Source: DATKWS01 sp035529435 (GTDB taxonomy: Bacteria; Krumholzibacteriota; Krumholzibacteriia; Krumholzibacteriales; Krumholzibacteriaceae). From it: a stretch of 5,579 nt of DNA. The stretch lies in the NCBI GenBank assembly GCA_035529435.1, contig DATKWS010000150.1, positions 1-5,579 on the forward strand, given 5' to 3'. A model generated the notes under the pieces. That model did not search any database, was not told where the DNA came from, and saw only the letters and a program-made list of their open reading frames with translations. A program made the translations under genes and the position numbers. Positions 1-5,579 of the stretch are shown piece by piece (the stretch's first letter is position 1; each line of letters begins with the position of its first letter).

Positions 1-1
1 A

Positions 2-739
2 AGCACAATCCCTCCGAACCTGGAAAAAGGGCCCGCAGTCAATATGAAACTCGCTGCCGTGGAATCGCTCGACAGCGGCAGTGGCGGGACGATCCTCGTT
101 ACGCTCTCCCTCGCGGCCGCCCGCGACATCACCACGATGGCGCTGGGGATCGATTCCGGCCTGGAAGGATTGGAGTATCGCGGGTGGACGCCCAACCCCG
201 CCTTCCCGGGGATACCCGTTGCCTTCACAACCGATCACGACGGCCGCGACTTGATCTTTGTCGCGGCGCTGAACATGCAGCCGGAGGGAGACGGCGAGAT
301 TGAGTTCGGAACGATCGAATTCGCGTTAAAGGATGAGGGTGGGGGCTACACCGTACTGAACGAAGGACTCTCCTTCACATTTGCCGAGGCGCTCGGATCC
401 GACGGCAAAATCAGGCGATTGCAAATATCCGCGAGCGCTGGCGGCGATCCGCAGCCGCCCCTCGTGACCCGGCTTGGTGACAATTACCCCAATCCGTTCA
501 ATCCCACGACGACGATCGAGTACTCGATCGCGCGCGATGCCCACGTGAGCCTGGCCATCTACAACGTCAAGGGTGAGCGGGTGCGCACGCTGGTCGATGC
601 ATTCCAGAAGAGGGACGGATACCGGGCCGTGTGGGACGGTACGGATACACACGGCAACGAGGTCTCGAGCGGTGTCTATTTCTACCGGTTGAAGACCGAC
701 GGCTTCAATGAATCGAAGAAGCTCGTTCTTCTCAGGTAG
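2..739 (+). CDS. C-terminal part of a secreted/cell-surface protein with a FlgD-like (T9SS-type A) C-terminal sorting domain; 5' end outside window
   Basis: The frame is open from base 2 with no stop and no start context, so this is the end of a longer protein. The ATG at 44 is probably an internal methionine, because the upstream codons read as normal protein and no ribosome binding site precedes it. Two parts are visible. Bases 2 to about 450 encode an alternating hydrophobic, glycine- and acid-rich beta-sandwich-like segment that resembles cohesin or Ig-like extracellular modules; this is a weak, pattern-only assignment. Bases 473-736 encode a typical C-terminal domain: LGDNYPNPFNPTTTIEY, then VSLAIYNVKGERVRTLV, a VWDGTDTHGNEVSSGVYFYRL segment spanning about 629-694, and the terminal KKLVLLR. 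This pattern matches FlgD_ig/Por_Secre_tail (TIGR04183-like) domains, which direct export and surface attachment in type IX or related systems. It therefore probably acts outside the cell or on its surface. The function of the missing N-terminal part is unknown. It converges on glnD. Confidence 0.85.
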   Translation, partial: STIPPNLEKGPAVNMKLAAVESLDSGSGGTILVTLSLAAARDITTMALGIDSGLEGLEYRGWTPNPAFPGIPVAFTTDHDGRDLIFVAALNMQPEGDGEIEFGTIEFALKDEGGGYTVLNEGLSFTFAEALGSDGKIRRLQISASAGGDPQPPLVTRLGDNYPNPFNPTTTIEYSIARDAHVSLAIYNVKGERVRTLVDAFQKRDGYRAVWDGTDTHGNEVSSGVYFYRLKTDGFNESKKLVLLR

Positions 740-760
740 TGCGGCGCCTTATGTATTCAC

Positions 761-799
761 AAGAAGGGAAGCAGCGTGAAAAGCCCCGCTTCCCTTCTT
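761..799. terminator. Probable bidirectional intrinsic terminator between convergent genes
   Basis: Bases 761-772 (AAGAAGGGAAGC) are perfectly complementary to 788-799 (GCTTCCCTTCTT), giving a 12-bp stem with a 15-base loop. On the plus strand the stem runs into TTCTTTATTCT, a modest U-rich tail. On the minus strand it runs into TTCTTGTGAAT, a weaker tail. It lies 21 bases after the stop of the plus-strand gene and 48 bases beyond the glnD stop, as expected for a shared terminator between convergent genes. The stem is certain from sequence; bidirectional activity is inferred. Confidence 0.75.
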
Positions 800-847
800 T
801 ATTCTCCAGTACGTCTACAGGACGAATATCCGTTCCGGGACGAGCCC

Positions 848-3502
848 CTACCCCAGCTCCGCCTCGAGGCGCTTGCGGATGGCGCGCATCGTCGCCGTGT
901 CGGCGATCTTCCCGCCGGCGGCGGTCTTGACGTAGAACGAGTCGGCCGCCACGCCACCGCGCGTCGTGATCTGGGCGCTCTGTATATCGAGACCTTCCTC
1001 GCTGAAGATGCGCGTCACCCGGTAGAGGAGTCCGGGCCGGTCGGCGGCCGTGAGATCGATGACCGTGCTCTCCCCGGAGAGATCGTTCTCGAACTCGACG
1101 ATGCACGGGACGGGGATGCCGCCCGCGGCACGGCGCTTCCACCGTACGATATGGGCGCTGTACTCCTCATCGAGCTCCACCCTGCCGCCCAGCACGGCGT
1201 GCAGATCCCTGTTCAGTTTTTCCCATGCATCCCGGTGCATCGAGAGGCCACCGTCAATCCCCTCGACGTGGAAGAGGTCGATCACGATCCCGTCGGCGCG
1301 CGTGAATGCGTACGCGCCGAGAATGTTGAGATCGTTGATCGTGATGACGCCGCAGAACTGCGAGAGCCTGAATGGGCGGTCCTTCGTGCAGATCGTGATC
1401 TCGAGCGAGCTCCGCAGGCGCCTGAAGTGCGTCACCGAGAGGTGCCGCCTGAGCTGCGATACCATCGTGATGTGCGCCCGGGCCCGGGCGGGTGTTACGA
1501 GCATGGTATAGCGGTTCGGAAGGCCGTCGAGGTGCTTCGCCATTTGATCCTTCTCCCCATCGTCCTTCATCGATTCCACCGTCCTGCGCCGTTTCGCCGC
1601 GAGCACCTCCCCGTACGATGCGCCCCCCTCCGTTTCCTCGGCCAGCATCCTGCTCGCCTTGAAGTAGAGATCCTCGAGCAGGCTCTCCTTCCACTCCGTC
1701 CAGACCCCCATCCCCGTGGCGCGGAGGTCGGCATAGGTGAGAAGGTACAGGAGCTTCAACGCGACATGGCTCTTCACCTTCTTCACGAACTGGAGGCTCG
1801 TGTCGCGGTCCTCCATGTCGCGCCGCTGGCTGAAGTGCGAGAGGAGGAGGTGACTCCGCACGAGAAACTTCGCCAGCGCGCGGCTCTTCTCCGGGAGGGG
1901 GAAATCCCTGAGAATGGTATCGGTCATCATGGCACCGGCCTGCGCGTGTTTGTGCAGGCTGATCTTTCCGATATCATGCAGCAGCGTGGCGAGAAACAAT
2001 TCCGTTTTCTCGGCTACCTCGCCGTAGATACGCGGCATCAGGCCGGACCGGCCCTCGGCCAGTTCCTCGAGATACGCGACCGCCTGGAGGGAATGCTCGT
2101 CGGCCGTGTACTGGTGATACAGATCGTACCGCTTGAGGCAGCGCAGCTCCTCGAACGGAGGAAAGATATGCCGAAGGACCCCGAGCTCGTGCATTGTCCG
2201 TATGACCGGCGCCTTGCTCCCCGGCATCTGAAGCAGCCCGAGAAAGGAACTGCGCATCTTCTTGATTTGCGATGGAGGGAGTTTTCCTTTGAATTCATTC
2301 CTGATACGCTTCTCCATATGGGGCGAAAAGCGCTTGCCGCCCGCCAACTGTTCCTTGAACATGAAGAGCGGATCGGCCTGCATCTTATCCCTGCGCAGCT
2401 GCATGTCGAGGTGACCGAGCGCCTTGTCGCCGACCCGCCTGTAGAGCGCGCCGTCGACGATCCTGAGGGCGCCCTTGCCCGTTGTTTCCTCGAGGACGCG
2501 GTCTATCACCCGGTAGACCGACCGCGTATTGGAATAGTAGTCCCGCATGAAGCGCTCGACGCCGAGAAGGTTCCGCCGGTCCTCGTACCCGAGCCCCCCG
2601 GCGACCTGCCGCTGCATCTCGATCGTCAACACATCCAGCCTGGTCTGCGAGTGGAAGTGGAGCTCGTTCCGCACGCGTACGAGAAAGTCGAACGCCCTTT
2701 TGATATCGCCGATTTCCTCGCGGTCGATAATCGCGAGCCGGTACAGCCCACGCAGCGTCCCCTCCCACGGAAGCACGATACCGACCCACCGTATCGTCTG
2801 GTAATCCCTGATCCCCCCGGGGCTCTCCTTGACGTTCGGCTCTATAAGATGGTAGCTCCCGCCGAATTTTTTCCAGCGCCTGCGCGTCTCATCGAGCTTC
2901 GCTGCGAGAAAGTCGCCCCCCTCGCGCTCGATGATCTCCGTCTTCATCGCATTGAGCCGTTCCCTGAGATGCTCGTCGCCGCAGAGCCACCGGCCGTCGA
3001 GAAGGGCCGTCTTGAGATCGAGGTCGCTCCGGAGCGCCTTCTGAAGCTCGGCGAACGTCCGCACCGAGTGGCCGAGCTTCAGCCCCGAGTCCCACATCAT
3101 ACGCACGAGGTATCCGGCGAATGTGCCGGCATCATGTCCCGTCTTCGTGCCGCGGATAAAGAGGAGGTCGACGTCGCTCTTCGGTGAGAGCTCACGGCGC
3201 CCGAATCCCCCCAGTGCGATCAGCGCGGGAACGCGGCTCGCCCTCAATCCCATCCACTCGCGGAGCGAATGATAGAGGTGCTCGACGATGACATCCACGG
3301 ACGCCGAGCAGGCCCGCGCGATCTCGAGGCCCGCCGCGCCGGTCCGGTGCCGCGCTTCGAGATCGCCGAGAAATTGGTGGTAGATCCCGCGCACCTCCCC
3401 GGCGAAGGATGTCATATCTTCCGTGCCCGTACGCCCCTTGAGGGACGGAAGGTCGGAACGTTTTATCCTGGGTGGATTCATGCCGTACCACGTTCGATTC
3501 AT
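848..3502 (-). CDS. glnD: [Protein-PII] uridylyltransferase / uridylyl-removing enzyme GlnD
   Basis: Bifunctional nitrogen sensor in the cytoplasm. When glutamine is low it transfers UMP from UTP to PII; when glutamine is high it removes it. The 884 residues match the usual family length of about 890. Domains in order: a nucleotidyltransferase with LGGFGRRELSPKSDVDLLF at 97-115 (metal-binding D110 and D112); the conserved block KESPGGIRDYQTIRW at 225-239; an HD hydrolase domain with DEH at 468-470, LLHDIGK at 507-513 and HKH at 517-519, followed by the family block ADLRATG...WTEWK at 591-604; then two ACT domains at about 698-775 and 812-884, each with a (K/A)DRP signature (707-710, 820-823), which bind glutamine. 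All key catalytic residues look intact, so both activities are expected. The start is uncertain: ATG at 3502 gives the family-like distance to the GGFGR motif, but its GAAGG lies directly against the ATG; ATGs at 3481 and 3415 are alternatives. It follows glnA by 43 bases and is probably co-transcribed. Confidence 0.97.
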   Translation of the reverse strand: MNRTWYGMNPPRIKRSDLPSLKGRTGTEDMTSFAGEVRGIYHQFLGDLEARHRTGAAGLEIARACSASVDVIVEHLYHSLREWMGLRASRVPALIALGGFGRRELSPKSDVDLLFIRGTKTGHDAGTFAGYLVRMMWDSGLKLGHSVRTFAELQKALRSDLDLKTALLDGRWLCGDEHLRERLNAMKTEIIEREGGDFLAAKLDETRRRWKKFGGSYHLIEPNVKESPGGIRDYQTIRWVGIVLPWEGTLRGLYRLAIIDREEIGDIKRAFDFLVRVRNELHFHSQTRLDVLTIEMQRQVAGGLGYEDRRNLLGVERFMRDYYSNTRSVYRVIDRVLEETTGKGALRIVDGALYRRVGDKALGHLDMQLRRDKMQADPLFMFKEQLAGGKRFSPHMEKRIRNEFKGKLPPSQIKKMRSSFLGLLQMPGSKAPVIRTMHELGVLRHIFPPFEELRCLKRYDLYHQYTADEHSLQAVAYLEELAEGRSGLMPRIYGEVAEKTELFLATLLHDIGKISLHKHAQAGAMMTDTILRDFPLPEKSRALAKFLVRSHLLLSHFSQRRDMEDRDTSLQFVKKVKSHVALKLLYLLTYADLRATGMGVWTEWKESLLEDLYFKASRMLAEETEGGASYGEVLAAKRRRTVESMKDDGEKDQMAKHLDGLPNRYTMLVTPARARAHITMVSQLRRHLSVTHFRRLRSSLEITICTKDRPFRLSQFCGVITINDLNILGAYAFTRADGIVIDLFHVEGIDGGLSMHRDAWEKLNRDLHAVLGGRVELDEEYSAHIVRWKRRAAGGIPVPCIVEFENDLSGESTVIDLTAADRPGLLYRVTRIFSEEGLDIQSAQITTRGGVAADSFYVKTAAGGKIADTATMRAIRKRLEAELG

Positions 3503-3545
3503 CCTTCGATACCAACGGCGGTGAACGGCCTATGATACACCGAAA

Positions 3546-4964
3546 CTAGATGTCGAAGTAAAGGCAAAACTCGTACGGGTGCGGTCTGCTTTCGACAGGT
3601 GTGATCTCGTTCTCCCGCTTGTAATCGATCCAGGTGCGGATCACGTCTCCGGTGAAGACATCCCCTTTGAGAAGAAACTCGTGATCGTTCTCGAGGGCCG
3701 CGAGCGCCGCCTCGAGGTTCGCCGGCGTCTTGCGCACATTGGCCAGCTCCTCCGGCGGCATGTCGTAGATATTCTTATCGAGCGGCTCTCCCGGATGGGT
3801 GCGGTTCTCGATGCCGTCGAGACCGGCCATCAGTATCGCCGCGAGGGTGAGGTACGGATTCCCCGTCGAGTCGGGGCAGCGGAATTCGATCCGCTTCGTC
3901 TCGGGCTTTTCCGAGACGACCGGTATCCTGATCGCGGCGCTCCGGTTCCGCTGCGAGTAGGCGAGATTCACCGGCGCCTCGAATCCCGGAACGAGACGCT
4001 TGTACGAGTTCGTCGTCGCATCGGCGAGGCCGAGCAGCGCCGGTGCGTGCGCAAGGAGGCCGCCTATGAAGAAGAGCGCCGCCTCGCTGAGCCCCGCGTA
4101 CTCGGGACCGACGAAGAGGTTCGTGTCCCCCTTCCAGAGTGAGACGTGTACGTGCATTCCCGATCCGTTGTCGCCGTAGATCGGTTTGGGCATGAAGGTG
4201 GCTGTCTTGCCGGCGGCACGGGCCGTGTTCTTCACGACATACTTGAAGATCGCCAGTGCGTCCCCCATCCGCACGAGTGTGTCGTACCGCAGGTCGATCT
4301 CCCCCTGCCCGGCCGTGGCCACCTCGTGATGCTGAACCTCCGGGGAGAGACCGCACTCGATGAGCCGCTTCACCATGTCGCTCCGTATGTCCTGCTGCGA
4401 ATCGGTCGGCGGCACGGGGAAGTACCCCCCCTTGAACCGCGCCTTGTACCCGAGGTTCGGATCCTCCTGACGCGCCGTATTCCACGCCCCCTCGCCGGAG
4501 TCGACGACGTACAGCCCGCTGAATTCGTTCTGGCCGTAACGGACATCGTCAAATATGAAAAATTCGGCTTCCGGTCCGAAGTACGCACGCTCGGCGATAC
4601 CGGTATCGACGAGATGCTGCTCGGCCTTGCGGGCGATGTAGCGCGGGTCACGGCCGTACGGCTCCCGCGTGATCGGATCGTGAATGTTGCCGACGACGCT
4701 CAGGGTCGGATGCCGGTAGAACGGATCGATGAAGGCGGTATCGGGATCGGGTATCACCAGCATATCGCTTTCGTTTATATTCTTCCAGCCCCTGATGCTC
4801 GAGCCGTCAAATCCCAGTCCCTCAGCGAACGTACTCTCCGAGACGTTGGCGATCGGAAGGCTGAAGTGCTGCCACGATCCAATGAAATCCATGAATTTCA
4901 CATCGACGAACTCGACGTTACTTGAGCGGGCGAATTCCATGACATCGTGGGGAGTTCTTGCCAT
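3546..4964 (-). CDS. glnA: Glutamine synthetase, type I (GSI-beta)
   Basis: Catalyses glutamate + NH3 + ATP to glutamine + ADP + phosphate in the cytoplasm, the main entry of ammonia into metabolism; GSI forms dodecamers. The 472 residues agree with the 469 of enteric GlnA. Visible signatures: the beta-Grasp block GFDGSSIRGW at 51-60; PEAEFF at 131-136 with metal-ligand glutamates E132 and E134; HHEVATAGQGEID at 212-224 with E214 and E222; the ATP/glutamate-site block KPIYGDNGSGMHVH at 260-273, whose H271 aligns with the metal-binding histidine; NRSAAIRIP at 340-348; and FRCPDSTGNPYL at 361-372. KNIYDMPPEE at 397-406 places Tyr400 where GlnE adenylylates Tyr397 in enteric enzymes, marking the beta subtype and predicting control by adenylylation. 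The start at 4964 is supported by GAAAGGA eight bases upstream and by the family-like N-terminus. glnD follows 43 bases downstream. Confidence 0.98.
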   Translation of the reverse strand: MARTPHDVMEFARSSNVEFVDVKFMDFIGSWQHFSLPIANVSESTFAEGLGFDGSSIRGWKNINESDMLVIPDPDTAFIDPFYRHPTLSVVGNIHDPITREPYGRDPRYIARKAEQHLVDTGIAERAYFGPEAEFFIFDDVRYGQNEFSGLYVVDSGEGAWNTARQEDPNLGYKARFKGGYFPVPPTDSQQDIRSDMVKRLIECGLSPEVQHHEVATAGQGEIDLRYDTLVRMGDALAIFKYVVKNTARAAGKTATFMPKPIYGDNGSGMHVHVSLWKGDTNLFVGPEYAGLSEAALFFIGGLLAHAPALLGLADATTNSYKRLVPGFEAPVNLAYSQRNRSAAIRIPVVSEKPETKRIEFRCPDSTGNPYLTLAAILMAGLDGIENRTHPGEPLDKNIYDMPPEELANVRKTPANLEAALAALENDHEFLLKGDVFTGDVIRTWIDYKRENEITPVESRPHPYEFCLYFDI

Positions 4965-4972
4965 GGCGCGTA

Positions 4973-4979
4973 TCCTTTC
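4973..4979 (-). promoter_or_regulatory. Ribosome binding site of glnA
   Basis: On the minus strand GAAAGGA ends eight bases before the glnA ATG at 4964. This is a good Shine-Dalgarno match at normal spacing and fixes the start codon. Confidence 0.75.
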
Positions 4980-5068
4980 TTCGAATAATCATCCGTTCAT
5001 GCTCGAAATACCTCATGCCAATCCGCCGGAGAATGCAATGGGCGCAACCGCCTGCCAAGCACATTCAA

Positions 5069-5097
5069 TCTCTAAATGCATGTTCATGAACAGTCAA
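5069..5097 (-). promoter_or_regulatory. Candidate sigma-70-type promoter of glnA
   Basis: On the minus strand TTGACT (5097-5092, five of six to the consensus -35) is followed after exactly 17 bases by TAGAGA (5074-5069, three of six to the -10). Transcription would start near 5062 and leave a leader of about 100 bases before glnA. The -35 and spacing are good, the -10 is weak. It lies in the AT-richer gap between the HNH gene and glnA, where a glnA promoter is expected. A perfect palindrome occupies the spacer next to the -35. An isolated TATAAT at 5154-5149 has no convincing -35 and is less likely. Confidence 0.35.
5081..5092. promoter_or_regulatory. 12-bp perfect palindrome, possible operator upstream of glnA
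   Basis: TGTTCATGAACA at 5081-5092 is identical to its own reverse complement. It overlaps the last base of the candidate -35 and covers the upstream part of the spacer of the putative glnA promoter, 117 bases before the glnA start. Such a position would suit a repressor dimer. It does not match the NtrC (TGCAC...GTGCA) or TnrA/GlnR consensus that I know, so the binding protein is unknown. A short palindrome can arise by chance; the position is what makes it worth recording. Confidence 0.35.
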
Positions 5098-5154
5098 TAT
5101 TAAACTCGAAATTCTTTCCTGTTATTACCTGTCCTGTGTGCGCCGTGAATTATA

Positions 5155-5577
5155 CTATTCCCGCCGGTGGAACTTTTCCATGTGCGCGGGTCCGTATTCT
5201 TTTTCCGCCGCCAGTCGGTTATGTTTTGCGCAGAGGAGCCGGAGGTTGTCCGGCGCATTGCGTCCTCCCTTCGCGAACGGAATAATATGATCTACCTGAA
5301 GATTCCAGCGGCAGTCACACCGCCTGCCACTCGGGCCGATAAACGTACATCGCCCACCGTCGCGTGCGAATACCTTGTCCCTGATTTCCTGCGGAATGTA
5401 CCGGCTGCGATTCCCGGGGTGCGGCGTATCTTTGATCAAATTATGATTCCGCTTTGACGCACCATCATCCGAGCTTTGTTTGATTGCATCATCCGGCGTG
5501 TCGTTCTTTCTCCGCTCGCGGCCCTTGCGGGTGTTTCGTCTTTTTATCCTCTCTTCGGGGCTGTGACGCTCGAGATA
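5155..5577 (-). CDS. HNH nuclease domain protein, C-terminal part; start lies beyond the right edge of the window
   Basis: The frame is open from the window edge (5577) to the TAG at 5157-5155, giving 140 visible residues. The first 46 are strongly charged and rich in Arg, Lys, Asp and Glu, starting YLERHSPEERIKRR, and look like a linker. A TTG at 5439 has no ribosome binding site before it, so I do not take it as the start. Counting from that TTG codon, the nuclease domain covers about residues 14-90: EIRDKVFARDGGRC, C41 and C43, then LQVDHIIPFAKGG with D50-H51, DNLRLLC with N65, and AKHN with H73. These form the His-Asn-His beta-beta-alpha-metal fold. The cysteines (31, 41, 43, 70) may form part of a zinc site but do not make the usual paired CxxC. 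The family cleaves DNA, but its substrates vary widely, from mobile-element homing to restriction or unknown roles; nothing here decides. It is followed on the same strand by glnA after 190 bases. Confidence 0.85.
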   Translation of the reverse strand, partial: YLERHSPEERIKRRNTRKGRERRKNDTPDDAIKQSSDDGASKRNHNLIKDTPHPGNRSRYIPQEIRDKVFARDGGRCTFIGPSGRRCDCRWNLQVDHIIPFAKGGRNAPDNLRLLCAKHNRLAAEKEYGPAHMEKFHRRE

Positions 5578-5579
5578 CT

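Larger units (their letters stand above)
4965..5154 (-). promoter_or_regulatory. Intergenic leader between the HNH gene and glnA
   Basis: This 190-base non-coding gap is more AT-rich at its upstream end (about 5085-5154) than the genes beside it. It holds the glnA ribosome binding site, a candidate sigma-70 promoter, a 12-bp palindrome, and a sigma-54-like sequence TTGGCAGGCGGTTGC at 5058-5044 whose two conserved boxes are one base closer than the consensus allows. I see no clear terminator after the HNH gene, so read-through into glnA cannot be excluded. No convincing RNA gene or riboswitch is seen. Confidence 0.5.

Noticed and set aside
739..930. Short plus-strand open frame starting at the stop of the first gene
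   Set aside because: It runs through the terminator hairpin into antisense glnD and encodes a low-complexity Arg/Ser/Pro peptide.
776..3187. Very long open frame (803 codons) on the plus strand, antisense to glnD
   Set aside because: It lies entirely opposite the well-supported glnD, its product is rich in Arg, Glu, Pro and His with no recognisable domain, and such antisense frames are a usual by-product of GC-rich codon use.
3579..4142. Plus-strand open frame antisense to glnA (with another at 4146-4925)
   Set aside because: Both mirror glnA codons, have no ribosome binding site or recognisable motifs, and glnA is unambiguous.
5005..5021. Second TTGGCA on the minus strand as a possible sigma-54 -24 box
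   Set aside because: At the required distance there is no TTGC-like -12 box; the sequence there is T-rich.
5002..5112. CTCGAAAT occurring twice (5002-5009 and 5105-5112) in the glnA leader
   Set aside because: An eight-base match with no symmetric or promoter-related placement; probably coincidence.
5118..5137. Three copies of CCTGT at 5118, 5128 and 5133
   Set aside because: Five-base repeats with irregular spacing are expected by chance and have no dyad structure.
5149..5154. Perfect TATAAT on the minus strand just after the HNH stop codon
   Set aside because: The 16-18 base upstream windows give only AAAGTT, AAAAGT or GAAAAG, with no acceptable -35, and no extended -10; kept only as a remote alternative.
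5167..5457. Plus-strand open frame of 96 codons at the right end
   Set aside because: It is opposite the HNH domain, whose motifs are clear on the minus strand.

Overview
The window (5,579 bases, GC-rich outside the intergenic regions) looks like chromosomal DNA from a Gram-negative, probably uncultured bacterium. Two things suggest this. The first gene ends in a FlgD-like/Por-secretion-tail type domain carrying the motif NYPNPFNPTT, common in surface proteins of the Fibrobacteres-Chlorobi-Bacteroidetes superphylum and of candidate phyla such as Latescibacterota, Eisenbacteria and Krumholzibacteriota. The nitrogen genes are of the proteobacterial regulatory type: a beta-type glutamine synthetase I with a candidate adenylylation tyrosine, plus a full-length GlnD. 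The phylum is an inference; no rRNA or other phylogenetic marker is present.

Layout. Bases 2-739 (+) hold the C-terminal part of a secreted or cell-surface protein whose start lies before the window. It converges on the nitrogen genes across a 108-base gap (740-847) containing a perfect 12-bp stem that could terminate transcription from both sides. On the minus strand, read right to left, come: the C-terminal part of an HNH-nuclease-domain protein (5577 down to 5155, start beyond the right edge); a 190-base AT-richer regulatory gap (5154-4965); glnA, type I glutamine synthetase (4964-3546); a 43-base gap; and glnD, the PII uridylyltransferase/uridylyl-removing enzyme (3502-848). No gene-free stretch reaches 300 bases.

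How the genes work together. glnA and glnD are closely spaced on one strand and probably form an operon. GlnA makes glutamine from glutamate, ammonia and ATP. GlnD senses glutamine through its ACT domains and uridylylates or deuridylylates PII. PII in turn controls GlnE, which adenylylates GlnA on the conserved tyrosine (Tyr400 here). PII (glnB/glnK) and glnE are not in the window. The glnA leader has a perfect 12-bp palindrome inside a possible sigma-70 promoter and a sigma-54-like sequence one base too short between its two boxes.

Nothing here is clearly a new biological system. The least ordinary items are the glnA leader architecture, the glnA-glnD pairing without a PII gene, and the truncated HNH protein with a highly charged linker.
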